From contig NZ_LPWA01000013.1 of the NCBI RefSeq assembly GCF_001510895.1, positions 1 to 64,000 on the forward strand: 64,000 bases of DNA, written 5' to 3'. Every line of letters begins with the position of its first letter. Positions within the stretch are counted from its first letter, which is position 1. Below the pieces are notes generated by a model. The model ran no database searches and was not told where the DNA came from. It saw nothing but the letters and a program-made list of their open reading frames with translations. Below, piece after piece: positions 34,234 to 45,208 of this stretch. Source of the stretch: Mesorhizobium loti (GTDB lineage Bacteria > Pseudomonadota > Alphaproteobacteria > Rhizobiales > Rhizobiaceae). The translations under genes and the position numbers were made by a program.

Positions 34234-35369
34234 CGTTCGATACGGGCCAGCGCCTCGACCATGTCGTCATGGCCGCCGGCATAGGAAAAGCGCATGGTGC
34301 GGTGGCCCTGCAGCGGATCGAAGTCACGGCCGGGCGTCGCCGCCACATGCGCCTCGGCCAGCATCTTGCGCGCGAAGGCCATGCTGTCATTGGTGTGCCT
34401 GGTGACGTCGCAGAAGGCATAGAAGGCGCCGTCCATGGGTGCCGCGAGCGCGAAGCCGAGCTCCGGCAGGCGCTTCATCAGAAGGTCGCGGTTCCAGGCA
34501 TAGCGGGCCTTCACCGCTTCCAGTTCTTGCGTGGCCCTGAAGGCCTCGATGGCGGCGATCTGCGACAGTTCCGGCGGCGAGATGTAGAGGCTCTGGGCAA
34601 TGCGCTCGACCGGCCGCACCAGTTCCTCAGGCAGCACCATCCAGCCGATGCGCCAGCCGGTCATGCAATAGTATTTGGAGAAGGAATTGATCACCGTCAC
34701 GCCGGCGCCGTAGGCAAGTGCTGTGACATCCGGCGCGGCGTAGGCCAGCCGGTGGTAGATCTCGTCCGAGATCACCGCGATGCCGAGCTCCTCCGCCGTT
34801 TTCACCAGCGCGGAAAGCTCATCCGCCGGGATGATCGCGCCGGTCGGGTTGGCGGGGCTGGCGAACAGCACACCTTTCAAGGGTTTCTCGCGGTGCGCGG
34901 CCTTCAAGTGATCGGCATGCAGGTAGGCTTCCGACCCGAGCTCGATCTCGACGATCTCGATGCCAAGCGCGGCCATGATGTTGCGGTAGGCCGGATAACC
35001 AGGCGCAGCGATGGCGACGCGGTCGCCCGGATCGAACATCGCCAGGAAAGCCAGGTTGAAGGCGGCGGACGAACCCGTGGTGACGGCGATGCGGCCAGGC
35101 GCAACATCGATCCCGTAGTGCTCGCCATAATGCGCGGCGATCGCCTTGCGCAGTTCGGCCAGACCCAAAGCGTCGGTATAGCCGATGCGACCGTGCTTGA
35201 GAGCCGCGGCCGCCGCCTCTCGGACACCGACCGGCGCGGGATCCGACGGCTGGCCGACGGCCATCGATACCACGGGCACGCCGGTAGCCTTCAGCCGGTT
35301 GGCTTCGGCCAGGATGTCCATGGCGTGGAACGGCTCGACTTCCCCCCGGCGCGAAAGCGAAACGACCAT
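34221..35369 (-). CDS. Pyridoxal-phosphate class I/II aminotransferase
   Basis: A 382-residue fold-type I aminotransferase. The PLP Schiff-base lysine is in [17 protein letters not shown] (near residue 230); upstream are [19 protein letters not shown], the [10 protein letters not shown] loop and the Asp of [10 protein letters not shown]. The C-terminal Arg that binds the substrate carboxylate is in [11 protein letters not shown]. Specificity is not clear; the glutaminase that follows would supply glutamate. ATG 35369 fits the family start. Confidence 0.88.
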   Translation of the reverse strand: MVVSLSRRGEVEPFHAMDILAEANRLKATGVPVVSMAVGQPSDPAPVGVREAAAAALKHGRIGYTDALGLAELRKAIAAHYGEHYGIDVAPGRIAVTTGSSAAFNLAFLAMFDPGDRVAIAAPGYPAYRNIMAALGIEIVEIELGSEAYLHADHLKAAHREKPLKGVLFASPANPTGAIIPADELSALVKTAEELGIAVISDEIYHRLAYAAPDVTALAYGAGVTVINSFSKYYCMTGWRIGWMVLPEELVRPVERIAQSLYISPPELSQIAAIEAFRATQELEAVKARYAWNRDLLMKRLPELGFALAAPMDGAFYAFCDVTRHTNDSMAFARKMLAEAHVAATPGRDFDPLQGHRTMRFSYAGGHDDMVEALARIERWLK

Positions 35370-35578
35370 TTGACCTCTTCCAACTGCCGTTATCCGGCGA
35401 AATTCCGGACGGAAACCGTCGCAGACTTGCCCTTGAGCTGCCGCGGTTCGAGGGCAGCGCCGCACAAATGCCCGATTGATGTGGGGATCACAAGCGCGCA
35501 GGAAGTTATCGGCGCCGACTTTCCATCCTTCGCCCGCTCGTCTACCAGTGGACCAGTCATGTTGAGCCGACCCGAACT

Positions 35579-36966
35579 ATGATAGCCAGATCGAAAATAG
35601 GGCGAACCGCGCGCGGATTCGCGACACTTCTGCTTGCCGCCGCGGTCACGGTATCGACGTCCGTGAGCGCCTTCGCGCAGGGCGTGCCGGTGGTGCGCGA
35701 CGCCGAGATCGAAGCGCTGGTGCGCGACTATGCCCGGCCGATCTTCAGGGCGGCGGGCCTCGCCAATGACGGCATCGACATCGTTCTCGTCAACGATCAG
35801 AGCTTCAACGCCTTCGTCACCGGCCGCCGCCTGTTCATCAACACCGGCGCGCTGGTGACGGCCGAAACGCCGAACGAGATCATCGGCGTCATCGCGCATG
35901 AGGCCGGCCATATTGCCGGCGGCCACCAGCAGAAATTGCGCGACCAGCTCGACCGCGCCAAGACCATGGCCATCATCGCCACGCTGCTCGGCGCGGGTGC
36001 GATGGTGGCCGGCGCCACCACCAACAGCCGCGGCCTTGCCGGCGCGGGCATGGGTGTCGCCGCCGGCGGCGGCGAGATGGCGCAGCGCAGCATCCTTGCT
36101 TATCAGCGCAGCGAAGAAATCACCGCCGACCGCTCGGCGATCACCTATCTCAATGCCACCGGCCAGTCCGGCATGGGCATGCTGAAAACCTTCGCCCGCT
36201 TCCAGAGCGCGCTTTCGCTGTCGGGCACGCAGCTCGATCCTTACCGGATCAGCCATCCGATGCCGCAGGAGCGCATCGCCAACCTCGAAGTCCTGGTCAA
36301 GGCGAGCCCTTATGTCAACGATGTCGACCCGCCAGCGCTGCAGCAGCGGCACGACATGATGCGCATCAAGATCGCCGCCTATATGCAGGGCCAGGCGGCC
36401 GTGGCGCGGCTGATGCGCAAGAACCCGACCAGCCTCGCCTCGCGCTATGGCGACGCGCAGCAGACCTATCTCTACGGCAATCCGGGCGCAGCGCTGACGA
36501 AGACCGCGGCGCTGATCAAGGAACAACCGAAGAACCCCTATTTCCAGGAATTGCGCGGCGACATCCTGATGAAGGTCAACAAGCCCAAGGATGCCGCGGA
36601 TGCCTATGCCAAGGCCGTCAGCCTCGATCCGGCGCGGTCCGGGCTGCTGTTGGTCTCGCTCGGCCAGGCGCTTATGGCGGTCGGCACGCCGGATTCAATC
36701 AAGAAGGCGGTGACCCAGCTCACCAACGGGATTGGCCGCGACAAGGACAATGCGGAAGCCTATCGCTATCTGGCGCAAGCTACGGCGAATTGGGACAAAT
36801 CCCGGCCGCCGATCTCGCGACCGCCGAAGGGCACTTCTATTCGGCCGACTACAAGAATGCGAAAATCTTCGCCATGCGGGCTCAACAGAAGTTGAAGCGC
36901 GGCGAGCCCGGCTGGCTTCGCGCTCAGGATATCATAAACTACACACCATCGAACAAACTCAAATGA
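35579..36966 (+). CDS. M48 family metalloprotease with TPR region (frameshifted)
   Basis: A BepA-like periplasmic protease: signal peptide (ATLLLAAAVTVSTSVSAFAQ), zinc motif HEAGHIAGGH at about residue 107, the third ligand in EEITADRSA, and C-terminal TPR-type repeats (AALIKEQPKNPYFQELRGD). One base is missing at 36780: LAQATANWD should read LAQAYGELGQIPAAD, and the restored frame runs through FYSADYKNAKIFAMRAQQ to the stop at 36966, about 462 residues. Members of this group assist or police outer-membrane protein assembly. Confidence 0.88.
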
Positions 36967-37023
36967 ACGTCCCGGCCGTGCGCGGCGACTAAAATGGACC
37001 GGGACAGGCAGAAGGAAATGATC

Positions 37024-37827
37024 ATGAACAAGGCAATCCTGCTCGGCAGCGCCGGCGTGGCGGTAGCGCTCGGCATGCTGGCATTCGGCTTCGTGGCAGG
37101 AAGCCCGCAGGCCGCGAAGGCCGATACGACGCAAGCCATCCAGGTGGCCTCCACGGACAGCAAGATCGATCGCAAGGAGGTCGAAGGCATCATCCGCGAC
37201 TATCTGTTGAAGAACCCGGAAGTCCTGCTCGAGGTCCAGGACGCGCTCGAGGCCAAGCAGAAGGAAGAGCAGCGGCTCGCGGCGCTCGGCGTCATCAAGG
37301 ATGCGAAGGACGAGATCTTCAACTCCACCTTCGACGGCGTCGTCGGCAACCCGAAGGGCAAGGTCACAATCGTCGAGTTCTACGACTACAATTGCGGCTT
37401 CTGCAAACGTGCCATCGAGGACATGAAGGCGCTGACCAAGGCCGATCCGGACCTGCGCTTCGTGCTCAAGGAATTCCCGATCCTCAGTCCGGATTCGCAA
37501 AAGGCCAGCGTGGTGTCGATGGCCTTCCACCTGATGATGCCGGAGAAGTACGGCGAATTCCACACCGCGCTGCTCGGTGGCCAGGGCCGCGCCACCGAGG
37601 CGACCGCCATGAAGGTCGCGCTTTCGCTCGGCGCCGACGAAGCGAAGCTGCGCGAGAAGATGAAGGATCCGAGCATCAACGAAGCGCTCTCGCGGACCTA
37701 CGACCTCGCCACCAAGCTGTCGATCACCGGCACGCCGTCCTACGTGGTCGGCAACGAGGTGGTGTTCGGCGCGCTCGGACAACAGGTTCTGGCGGAAAAG
37801 ATCGAGCAGGCAAAGAGCGCGCTCTAA
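37024..37827 (+). CDS. DsbA family thiol-disulfide oxidoreductase
   Basis: A 267-residue periplasmic thioredoxin-fold protein: signal segment ([20 protein letters not shown]), a helical N-terminal region (about 45-95) and the DsbA/DsbG-like domain. The active-site motif CGFC is at residues 124-127 ([12 protein letters not shown]), and the cis-Pro loop is [10 protein letters not shown] near residue 240. It would form or isomerise disulfides in exported proteins. ATG 37024 follows AGGAAATGATC. Placed after the M48 protease in the same direction. Confidence 0.9.
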   Translation: MNKAILLGSAGVAVALGMLAFGFVAGSPQAAKADTTQAIQVASTDSKIDRKEVEGIIRDYLLKNPEVLLEVQDALEAKQKEEQRLAALGVIKDAKDEIFNSTFDGVVGNPKGKVTIVEFYDYNCGFCKRAIEDMKALTKADPDLRFVLKEFPILSPDSQKASVVSMAFHLMMPEKYGEFHTALLGGQGRATEATAMKVALSLGADEAKLREKMKDPSINEALSRTYDLATKLSITGTPSYVVGNEVVFGALGQQVLAEKIEQAKSAL

Positions 37828-37971
37828 GTAATTGCGGGCCGCGCCAGCAGGCGGTTTTCCGCCTGTTGTGGACAGCGAAAGAACGCACTTGCGCTCTTTT
37901 CGCGGGCGGCTATGCCCATTATAGAGGTCCGGCGCGCCGGCTTGAGGCCGGCGCCGAAGAGGTCGGCATAT

Positions 37972-38406
37972 TTGAAAACGATTTTCGTCCTGAACGGTCC
38001 CAATCTCAATGCACTCGGCAAGCGCGAGCCGGGCATCTATGGCGGCAAGACGCTTGCCGCCATCGCCGAGGACTGCAAGGCAGCAGGCAAGGCGCTTGGA
38101 CTCGCGATCGATTTTCGCCAGTCCAATCACGAGGGCGATCTCGTCGACTGGATCCAGGAAGCCGGCGACAAGGCGGCAGGCATCGTCATCAATCCCGGCG
38201 CCTACAGCCACACCTCGATTGCCATCCACGACGCTATCCGGGCGATTGCGCCGCTGCCTGTCGCGGAAGTCCATCTTTCCAACATCCACGCGCGGGAGCC
38301 TTTCCGCCACGTCTCCATGGTCGCGCCGGTCGCTGTCGGCATGATTTGCGGGTTCGGGCCAATCGGCTACACGCTTGCGCTGCAGGCACTGGCGGCACGC
38401 CTGTGA
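37972..38406 (+). CDS. aroQ: 3-dehydroquinate dehydratase, type II
   Basis: A 144-residue type II dehydroquinase of the shikimate pathway. All signature segments are present: [18 protein letters not shown] (Tyr is the catalytic base), [32 protein letters not shown] (His acid) and [17 protein letters not shown]. The gene most likely starts at TTG 37972 ([11 protein letters not shown]) after an AGAGGTCGG ribosome-binding region; the upstream ATG 37912 would add 20 atypical residues. First gene before accB and accC. Confidence 0.93.
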   Translation: MKTIFVLNGPNLNALGKREPGIYGGKTLAAIAEDCKAAGKALGLAIDFRQSNHEGDLVDWIQEAGDKAAGIVINPGAYSHTSIAIHDAIRAIAPLPVAEVHLSNIHAREPFRHVSMVAPVAVGMICGFGPIGYTLALQALAARL

Positions 38407-38432
38407 CCGGCTCCCAAACAGAAGGCTCGAAA

Positions 38433-38906
38433 ATGTCGATAAAGAAGAACGGTGTTGACCAGCAGCTGATCCGCGATCTGGCGGGCATACTGAACGACAC
38501 CAACCTGACCGAGATCGAGGTCGAGCTCGGCGATCTGAAGGTGCGCGTGTCGCGCCAGTCGCAGGCCGTCCATGCGGTCGCCGCTCCGCTTCCTATCCCA
38601 GCCGCGGCGGCGGTTGCCGCGCCGGTCCAATCGGCAGTGGCGGCAGCGGCTGGGGCGGTAGCCGACCCTTCCAAGAACGCCGTGCCCTCGCCGATGGTCG
38701 GCACCGCATATCTGGCGCCCTCGCCGGACGCGAAGGCGTTCATCGAGATCGGCCAGAAGGTGAAGGAAGGCCAGACGCTGCTCATCATCGAAGCGATGAA
38801 GACGATGAACCAGATTCCCTCGCCGCGCGCCGGAACGGTGACGGCGATCCTGATCGAGGACGCCCAACCGGTCGAATACGGCATGCCGCTCGTGGTCATC
38901 GAGTAG
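38433..38906 (+). CDS. accB: Biotin carboxyl carrier protein of acetyl-CoA carboxylase
   Basis: A 157-residue BCCP. The N-terminal helical part contacts the carboxylase ([20 protein letters not shown]), an Ala/Pro linker covers about 50-85, and the C-terminal biotinyl domain contains EAMKTMNQI with biotin-accepting Lys123. Starts 26 nt after aroQ and is followed 20 nt later by accC. Confidence 0.96.
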   Translation: MSIKKNGVDQQLIRDLAGILNDTNLTEIEVELGDLKVRVSRQSQAVHAVAAPLPIPAAAAVAAPVQSAVAAAAGAVADPSKNAVPSPMVGTAYLAPSPDAKAFIEIGQKVKEGQTLLIIEAMKTMNQIPSPRAGTVTAILIEDAQPVEYGMPLVVIE

Positions 38907-38926
38907 AGCCGGGGAACAGCGGGCAG

Positions 38927-40270
<1,344 letters not shown>

Positions 40271-40303
40271 GGTTTGTCGATATTCAGGTGACGCCGCCCT
40301 GCC

Positions 40304-40407
40304 CTAAGCGCATCGCTTTGAAACAGATTCAGATGACGCGCTTCAAACCTTTGTTTTGATGCATGTCGTACTCCCAAATCGCTGCGCACTTTTGGGCAAC
40401 ATGCGTT
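40304..40407. repeat. TGCATGTCGT-type intergenic repeat, copy 1
   Basis: About 100 bp in the order CTAAGCGCATCGCTTTGAAA, CAGATTCAGATGACGCGCTT, TTGATGCATGTCGTACTCCC, TTTTGGGCAACATGCG, matching 50425-50529. GCATGT and ACATGC form inverted ends. It fills the accC-aat spacer. Confidence 0.8.
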
Positions 40408-40432
40408 GTGGTCTTGCGGTTATAATGGCGCA

Positions 40433-41050
40433 ATGACTCGTCCCTACGCGCCCGGCTACCGCATCCCGACCGACCTGCTGCTGAAAGCCTATGCCTCGGG
40501 CGTCTTCCCGATGGCTGAGAGCGCGAACGACCCGGAGGTGTTCTGGGTGCGTCCGGAAACGCGCGGCATCATCCCGCTCGACGGCTTCCATACGCCGCGC
40601 AGCCTGAAGAAGACGATCCGCAGGCATCCCTTCGACATCCGCTACGATTTCGACTTCGAGGCAACGATCGACGGCTGCGCCGAAAAAACGCGACGAGCGC
40701 CGCTCGACCTGGATCAATGCGCCGATCCGCGAAGCCTATATCGAGCTCTACCGGCTGGGCCACTGCCATTCGGTCGAGGCTTGGCGCGCGGGCCGGCTAG
40801 TCGGTGGGCTCTACGGCGTTTCGCTCGGGCGTGTCTTCTTCGGCGAGAGCATGTTCGCCAAGGAAACCGACGCCTCGAAACCTGCCTCTACTATCTTGTC
40901 GAGCGGTTGAACGAACGCCGCTTCGCGCTGCTCGATACACAATTCACCACCGAGCACCTCAAGCGCTTCGGCGCCGTCGACGTGCCGCGCAGCCGCTATG
41001 AGAAGATGCTGGCCGAGGCCCTGAAGGGCGACGCGACTTTCTACCCCTGA
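40433..41050 (+). CDS. aat: Leucyl/phenylalanyl-tRNA-protein transferase (two frameshifts)
   Basis: The N-end-rule enzyme that attaches Leu or Phe to proteins with basic N-termini. It opens [20 protein letters not shown] with [20 protein letters not shown], as in the family. An extra A in the run at 40683-40688 and a lost base at 40880/40881 put the middle out of frame. Read in the middle frame it gives [38 protein letters not shown], and then [20 protein letters not shown] in the original frame. The paired, compensating shifts and otherwise perfect conservation suggest base-calling errors. Confidence 0.88.
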   Translation: MTRPYAPGYRIPTDLLLKAYASGVFPMAESANDPEVFWVRPETRGIIPLDGFHTPRSLKKTIRRHPFDIRYDFDFEATIDGCAEKTRRAPLDLDQCADPRSLYRALPAGPLPFGRGLARGPASRWALRRFARACLLRREHVRQGNRRLETCLYYLVERLNERRFALLDTQFTTEHLKRFGAVDVPRSRYEKMLAEALKGDATFYP

Positions 41051-41061
41051 CACGCGACGCC

Positions 41062-41448
41062 TTACCGGCCGGCCGATGTTTCCATCGGCGTCTGCGCATG
41101 GAACATCATCTTCCAGCCGTCGGCGCGATGGACATAGCCAGTGCTGACGAGAGCGGCGTAGGGCTTGCCGTTTTCCCGTGTCGCGCGTGCCTCGTAGGTC
41201 AGCATGACGATATCGCTTCCGGGTTCGACCATGCCCTTCAGCCTGATGTCGAGGTCGCGCCAGCGATCGGGCTTGCTCGCGGTCTTGGCCAAATCGGCAT
41301 TGGTCATTGCCTGCGCCATGCCCGGGAAGGCGACCAGGCACTCCCTGTCGGCATTGGCCGCATAATACGCTGAGTCGCCCGTCCAGAATCCTTTCTCGAT
41401 ATCGAGAAGCTCTTCCTTGTTGACGGTGATCGGCTTAATCTTGGCCAT
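41062..41448 (-). CDS. NTF2-like (DUF4440/SnoaL-type) protein
   Basis: A 128-residue cone-fold protein beginning MAKIKPITVNKEELLDIEKG, with a first helix, FWTGDSAYYAANADRECLV, and C-terminal strands DIVMLTYEARATRE and GYVHRADGWKMMFHAQTP, the normal pattern for DUF4440-type NTF2-like proteins. Members range from isomerases to ligand-binding proteins; no catalytic Asp/His set can be assigned. Converges with aat (12-nt gap). Confidence 0.75.
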   Translation of the reverse strand: MAKIKPITVNKEELLDIEKGFWTGDSAYYAANADRECLVAFPGMAQAMTNADLAKTASKPDRWRDLDIRLKGMVEPGSDIVMLTYEARATRENGKPYAALVSTGYVHRADGWKMMFHAQTPMETSAGR

Positions 41449-41510
41449 AGTGGAATCCTCCCGCCGCTGTCGCCGTTTACCAACGGATTGCGAAAACGAG
41501 AGTTCCGAGG

Positions 41511-42071
41511 TCAGTTGGCGTCGGTGGTATCCGTGCCGTCCGGCGCAGGCGCAGCATCCGTCGGCTCAGGCGCGGTTCCGGCCGGCTGCTCCTGCGCGGG
41601 CGCCTTCGGCTTGCCCGTATCGGCCTTGGCGGCGGTCGGCGGCGGAACGTCCGACTTCTGCTTGCAGGCCTTCAGCCAGACGTCATAGACCGCATGCTCG
41701 ACGGCGTTGAGACCGGGGCTTTCGGCGAACATCCAGCCGGTGAAGATGCGGCGGATCTTGCGGTCGAGCGTGATCTCGTCGACCTCGACGAAGGAATCGG
41801 TCTTCGGCTGCTCGGTCTCCGGCCGCGAGTAGCAGACGCGCGGCGTCACCTGCAGGGCGCCGAACTGCACCGTCTCGTCGATATAGACGTCGAAGGTAAT
41901 GATGCGCCCGGTGATCTTGTCGATGCCGGCGAATTCGGCGACCGGGTTGGTGACGCGGTCGGAGGTCGCGGGCGCGACCGGCGCCTGCGGTGCAGCGAAC
42001 GCGGCGGTCGAGGTGGCCAGAATGGAAGCTGCCGCGAACAGCGCCTTTGAGATTCGGCCGAAAGAGTTCAT
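41511..42071 (-). CDS. DUF2155 domain exported protein
   Basis: A 186-residue protein with a signal peptide (FAAASILATSTAAFA), the DUF2155 domain at about 38-135 (EFAGIDKITGRIITFDVYID, VTPRVCYSRPETEQPKTDSF, IFTGWMFAESPGLNAVEH, YDVWLKAC) and a Pro/Ala/Asp-rich C-terminal tail. The two cysteines may pair. The family is specific to alphaproteobacteria and, as here, is found next to the NDUFA12 homologue; function unknown. Confidence 0.88.
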   Translation of the reverse strand: MNSFGRISKALFAAASILATSTAAFAAPQAPVAPATSDRVTNPVAEFAGIDKITGRIITFDVYIDETVQFGALQVTPRVCYSRPETEQPKTDSFVEVDEITLDRKIRRIFTGWMFAESPGLNAVEHAVYDVWLKACKQKSDVPPPTAAKADTGKPKAPAQEQPAGTAPEPTDAAPAPDGTDTTDAN

Positions 42072-42188
42072 GCGAAGATACCGGTGGTTGCGCCCGGGTG
42101 ATTCTCTCAATCGCCCAAGGCTAGTCATGGCTGCGATATCAGCAAGCAGCTAAACGCCAATTGTGGCGACAAAGGACCGAAAACGCGT

Positions 42189-42585
42189 TTACGAACCGGG
42201 CGTCCAGGCGTCGTAGTCGCCAGTCACCTGGGGGCGATGCTGGTTGGTCAGGATGGAACCCTGCGGGCGATAGGCGCCGGGCGTCCGGTCAGGTTCGGCC
42301 GATGCGGCTTCTGCACTCACGGGCCTTATAGCTCTCGCTCGAGGGAGGCGTATCGGCGCGGTGATGGATCCAGCCGTGCCAGCCCGGAGGGATCTTCGAG
42401 GCTTCGGAATAGTCGCGATAGATGACCCAGCGGCGGGTGCGGCCTTCCGAATCGACGCCGCCCTCATAGTAGATGTTGCCGGCCTCGTCCTCGCCGACCT
42501 TCTTGCCGAAACGCCAGGTGTGGAAGCGCGTGCCCAGCGTCTGGCTGTTCCACCAGGTGAAAAACTGCAGCAGGAAAGTCTTCAT
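42189..42585 (-). CDS. NADH:ubiquinone oxidoreductase accessory subunit NDUFA12 homologue (two frameshifts)
   Basis: The homologue of the mitochondrial complex I accessory subunit NDUFA12 (B17.2), retained in alphaproteobacteria. MKTFLLQFFTWWNSQTLGTR, then GRTRRWVIYRDYSEASKIPP and GWHGWIHHRADTPPS are highly conserved. One base is lost near 42314 and another near 42294; restoring both joins YKAREWQKPHRPNLTG to GAYRPQGSILTNQHRPQVTG and DYDAWTPGS, about 132 residues. Both losses fall in short same-base runs. Confidence 0.88.
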
Positions 42586-42808
42586 CCAGATCCTCGTGGC
42601 GGCAGCAGCCGCGCTGTTTCCTGCTTATGGCGTCAGGTCAGCGCGAAGGCAAGGGTTTTGCCGCGCCCGCGATGTAAATGCTTCGTGCGCTAAATCGATA
42701 CACGCGCGGCGATGCCGCCACCTCCGCTTGCCAAGCACGGCATGTGTTTCTAAAGCTCGCTCGCCCGGCAAGCGGACATCTGACCCGCGCCAGTTGAGGA
42801 GGTGACGA

Positions 42809-43646
42809 TTGGCCCAAGAACGATCCGCCGGCAATCGGATCGGTGCCGAAGACATTCGCCGCCGCAAGGGTGGCGTGCCGATCGTCTGCCTCACCGCCTA
42901 TACCTATCCGATAGCCCGCATGCTCGATGCGCATGTCGATCTGCTTTTGGTCGGCGACAGCGTCGCATGGTGCTGCATGGCCATGCCACGACGCTCGGCG
43001 CCTCGCTGGAGATGATGATCGCGCATGGACAGGCGGTGATGCGCGGCTCGACAAAAGCCTGTGTCGTCGTCGATATGCCCGCGGGCAGCTACGAGGCCTC
43101 GCCGGCGGATGCCGTTGCCTCGGCCCAGCGGATTGTCGAGGAAACCGGATGCCAGGCGGTGAAGCTCGAGGGCGGTGTCGATATGGCCGCGCAGATCGCG
43201 GCAATCGTGGCCGAAGGCATCCCGGTCATGGGCCACATCGGCCTGCAGCCGCAATCCGTGGAAAAGGACGGCGGCTACAAGATCAAGGGCCGGACCGAGG
43301 AGAACATCGCTGCGCTTTTTCGCGATGCCGAGGCGGTCGAAAAGGCCGGCGCTTCTCGGTCGTCATCGAAGGCACGGTGGAGGCGGTGGCCTCGGATCTC
43401 ACCCGCCATATCGCGATCCCGACCATAGGTATCGGCGCCAGTGGCGACTGCGACGGCCAGATCCTGGTCATCGATGACATGATCGGCATGACCGTCGACC
43501 GCGTGCCGAAATTCGTCAAGGAATACGCAAACCTGCGCGACACCATTTCGGATGCGGCGGCGCGCTACGCCACCGAGGTGCGCGGCCGCGTATTTCCGGG
43601 GCCGGACCACGTCTTTTCGGCGACATCGGACAGGGACAAGCCATGA
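42809..43646 (+). CDS. panB: 3-methyl-2-oxobutanoate hydroxymethyltransferase (two frameshifts)
   Basis: Ketopantoate hydroxymethyltransferase of coenzyme A synthesis. It begins at TTG 42809 after a strong AGGAGGTGACGA site. [20 protein letters not shown] leads to VGDSVA, where one C is missing (near 42966) before [17 protein letters not shown]. The barrel continues with [36 protein letters not shown] and [10 protein letters not shown], and a second C is missing near 43352 before [13 protein letters not shown]. The restored protein is about 279 residues, the family norm. Overlaps panC by 4 nt. Confidence 0.9.
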
Positions 43647-44494
43647 GCGCGCCAATCGTCGTCGACAATGTCGCCGCACTTCGAGCGCAGATCCGGAACT
43701 GGCGCCGGGACGGTCTCAAGGTCGCCTTGGTGCCGACCATGGGCGCCCTGCATGACGGCCACATCTCGCTGGTCAAGATCGCGCTCGAAGAGGCCGAGCG
43801 TTGCGTCGTCTCGATCTTTGTCAATCCGACCCAGTTCGCGCCGACCGAGGACCTGGACAAATATCCGCGCCAGCTGGCCCGCGATCTCGACCGGCTGCGG
43901 GAAGCCGGCGCGCATCTCGCCTACACGCCGGGTGTCGCGGACATGTACCCGGCCGGCTTTGCCACCAAAATCTCGGTTGGAGGCCCCTCTGCCGGCCTCG
44001 AAACGGATTTCAGGCCGACCTTCTTCGACGGCGTCGCAACGGTGGTGGCCAAGCTTTTCCTGCAAGCGGCGCCCGATTGCGCCGTGTTCGGAGAGAAGGA
44101 TTATCAGCAGCTTTGCGTCGTCAGGCAGCTTTGCCGCGACCTCGACCTGCCGGTCGAGATCATCGGCGCACCGACGGTGCGTGACTCCCATGGCCTCGCC
44201 ATGTCATCACGTAACGCCTATCTCAGCGAGGCCGAGCGTGGCGTCGCGCGCAAGCTCAACGTGGTTTTGCGTCAGACCGCGGCGGAACTCGCGTCCGGCG
44301 CGGATGAGGCAAGCGCCGTGGGCGAGGCCGCGGAAGCGCTCGTTCGGGCGGGTTTCCGAAAGGTCGATTACGTTGCCGCGCGCGAGGCCGTGACGCTCGC
44401 CCCCTGGCGGCAGGATCGCGACGGCCGCCTGCTTGCGGCGGCCTGGCTCGGGACAACCAGGCTGATCGACAATGTGGAGATTCCAGGCGCCTGA
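43643..44494 (+). CDS. panC: Pantothenate synthetase
   Basis: A 283-residue ATP-dependent ligase joining pantoate and beta-alanine. The nucleotidyltransferase motifs [16 protein letters not shown] (HIGH-like), [34 protein letters not shown] and the KMSK-like [16 protein letters not shown] are intact. Its ATG overlaps the panB stop (ATGA), indicating translational coupling. Confidence 0.96.
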   Translation: MSAPIVVDNVAALRAQIRNWRRDGLKVALVPTMGALHDGHISLVKIALEEAERCVVSIFVNPTQFAPTEDLDKYPRQLARDLDRLREAGAHLAYTPGVADMYPAGFATKISVGGPSAGLETDFRPTFFDGVATVVAKLFLQAAPDCAVFGEKDYQQLCVVRQLCRDLDLPVEIIGAPTVRDSHGLAMSSRNAYLSEAERGVARKLNVVLRQTAAELASGADEASAVGEAAEALVRAGFRKVDYVAAREAVTLAPWRQDRDGRLLAAAWLGTTRLIDNVEIPGA

Positions 44495-44510
44495 TCGAGC
44501 GCTGGGCGAC

Positions 44511-44720
44511 CTAGGGCTGTTCACCGTTTCACGGAAACGCCGAACCGCTCTATCTCTTTGTTTTCACGCAATTCCGGACGAAAACCGCTACACACTTTTC
44601 CTGGAATTGCTCTAAAGCGCGCGTCGCGATCTTTCAGGTTCGCTCCGTGCGCTTCAGGTTTTTGATTTTACGCATGTCTTTGTCCCGAAACCGGTTCCCA
44701 CTTTCGAGAGACATGCTTTA
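44511..44720. repeat. Two intergenic repeats in tandem
   Basis: 44511-44612 is the GAATTGC-family element (GTTCACCGTTTCACGGAAAC ... CACGCAATTCCGGACGAAAA), inverse of 17704-17784. 44613-44720 is copy 2 of the AAAGCGCG...ACATGCTTT element (GCGATCTTTCAGGTTCG ... GACATGCTTTA). Together they fill the panC-GNAT spacer, and the right edge supplies the GNAT stop codon. Confidence 0.85.
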
Positions 44721-45206
44721 ACCCAGCCGCTTTTCCAGCACGACTGCCGGCATTCCTGAACCGCCGCCGCAATCAGCGGTCCTGCCGGCGGGCCGGAACC
44801 CGTTCGCCTCATAGAAGGCAATCGCCGAAGCATTCGCCTCTTCCACTTCCAGGCGCAGTGTCCGCGCTTCCGGGAAGCTGGCCTCGATCTCCTCGAGCAG
44901 CGACCGGCCGATCCCTTGCCGCTGACAATCCGGATGCACGTAAAGCTGGTTCAGGAGGACGATCTTCGGGTCCGTGGTGGCGGAAGCGAAAGCCATGCCG
45001 CCGATGCGCTTGCCGTCGTCGGCCACCAGGAATTCCGAATTGGGACGCGTCAGCCGCGCCCTGAGCGAGGCGAACGAATGCCAGTCATCGGTGATCTCCG
45101 TGACGCGCCGAACGCCGTAGATGGCGTCGTAAGTGGCATGCCAGGTTTCGACCAGCAGCACCCGGATGGCGGCGAGATCGCGTTCGCTCGCCGTCCGCAC
45201 GAACAT
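44718..45206 (-). CDS. GNAT family N-acetyltransferase
   Basis: A 162-residue acetyltransferase: the fold starts MFVRTASERDLAAIRVLLVE, the acetyl-CoA loop is VHPDCQRQGIGRSLLEEIE (Q/RxxGxG/A; about 86-104) and the last strands are LRLEVEEANASAIAFYEANG. Substrate unknown. ATG 45206 begins 2 nt after the gatB stop, so the two are probably cotranscribed. Its TAA lies in the end of the repeat at 44613-44720. Confidence 0.88.
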   Translation of the reverse strand: MFVRTASERDLAAIRVLLVETWHATYDAIYGVRRVTEITDDWHSFASLRARLTRPNSEFLVADDGKRIGGMAFASATTDPKIVLLNQLYVHPDCQRQGIGRSLLEEIEASFPEARTLRLEVEEANASAIAFYEANGFRPAGRTADCGGGSGMPAVVLEKRLG

Positions 45207-45208
45207 CG

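Noticed and set aside
40683..40890. Compensated double frameshift in aat as a real variant protein segment
   Set aside because: The middle frame restores all conserved Aat residues, while the apparent open frame gives Arg/Pro-rich sequence unlike the family.
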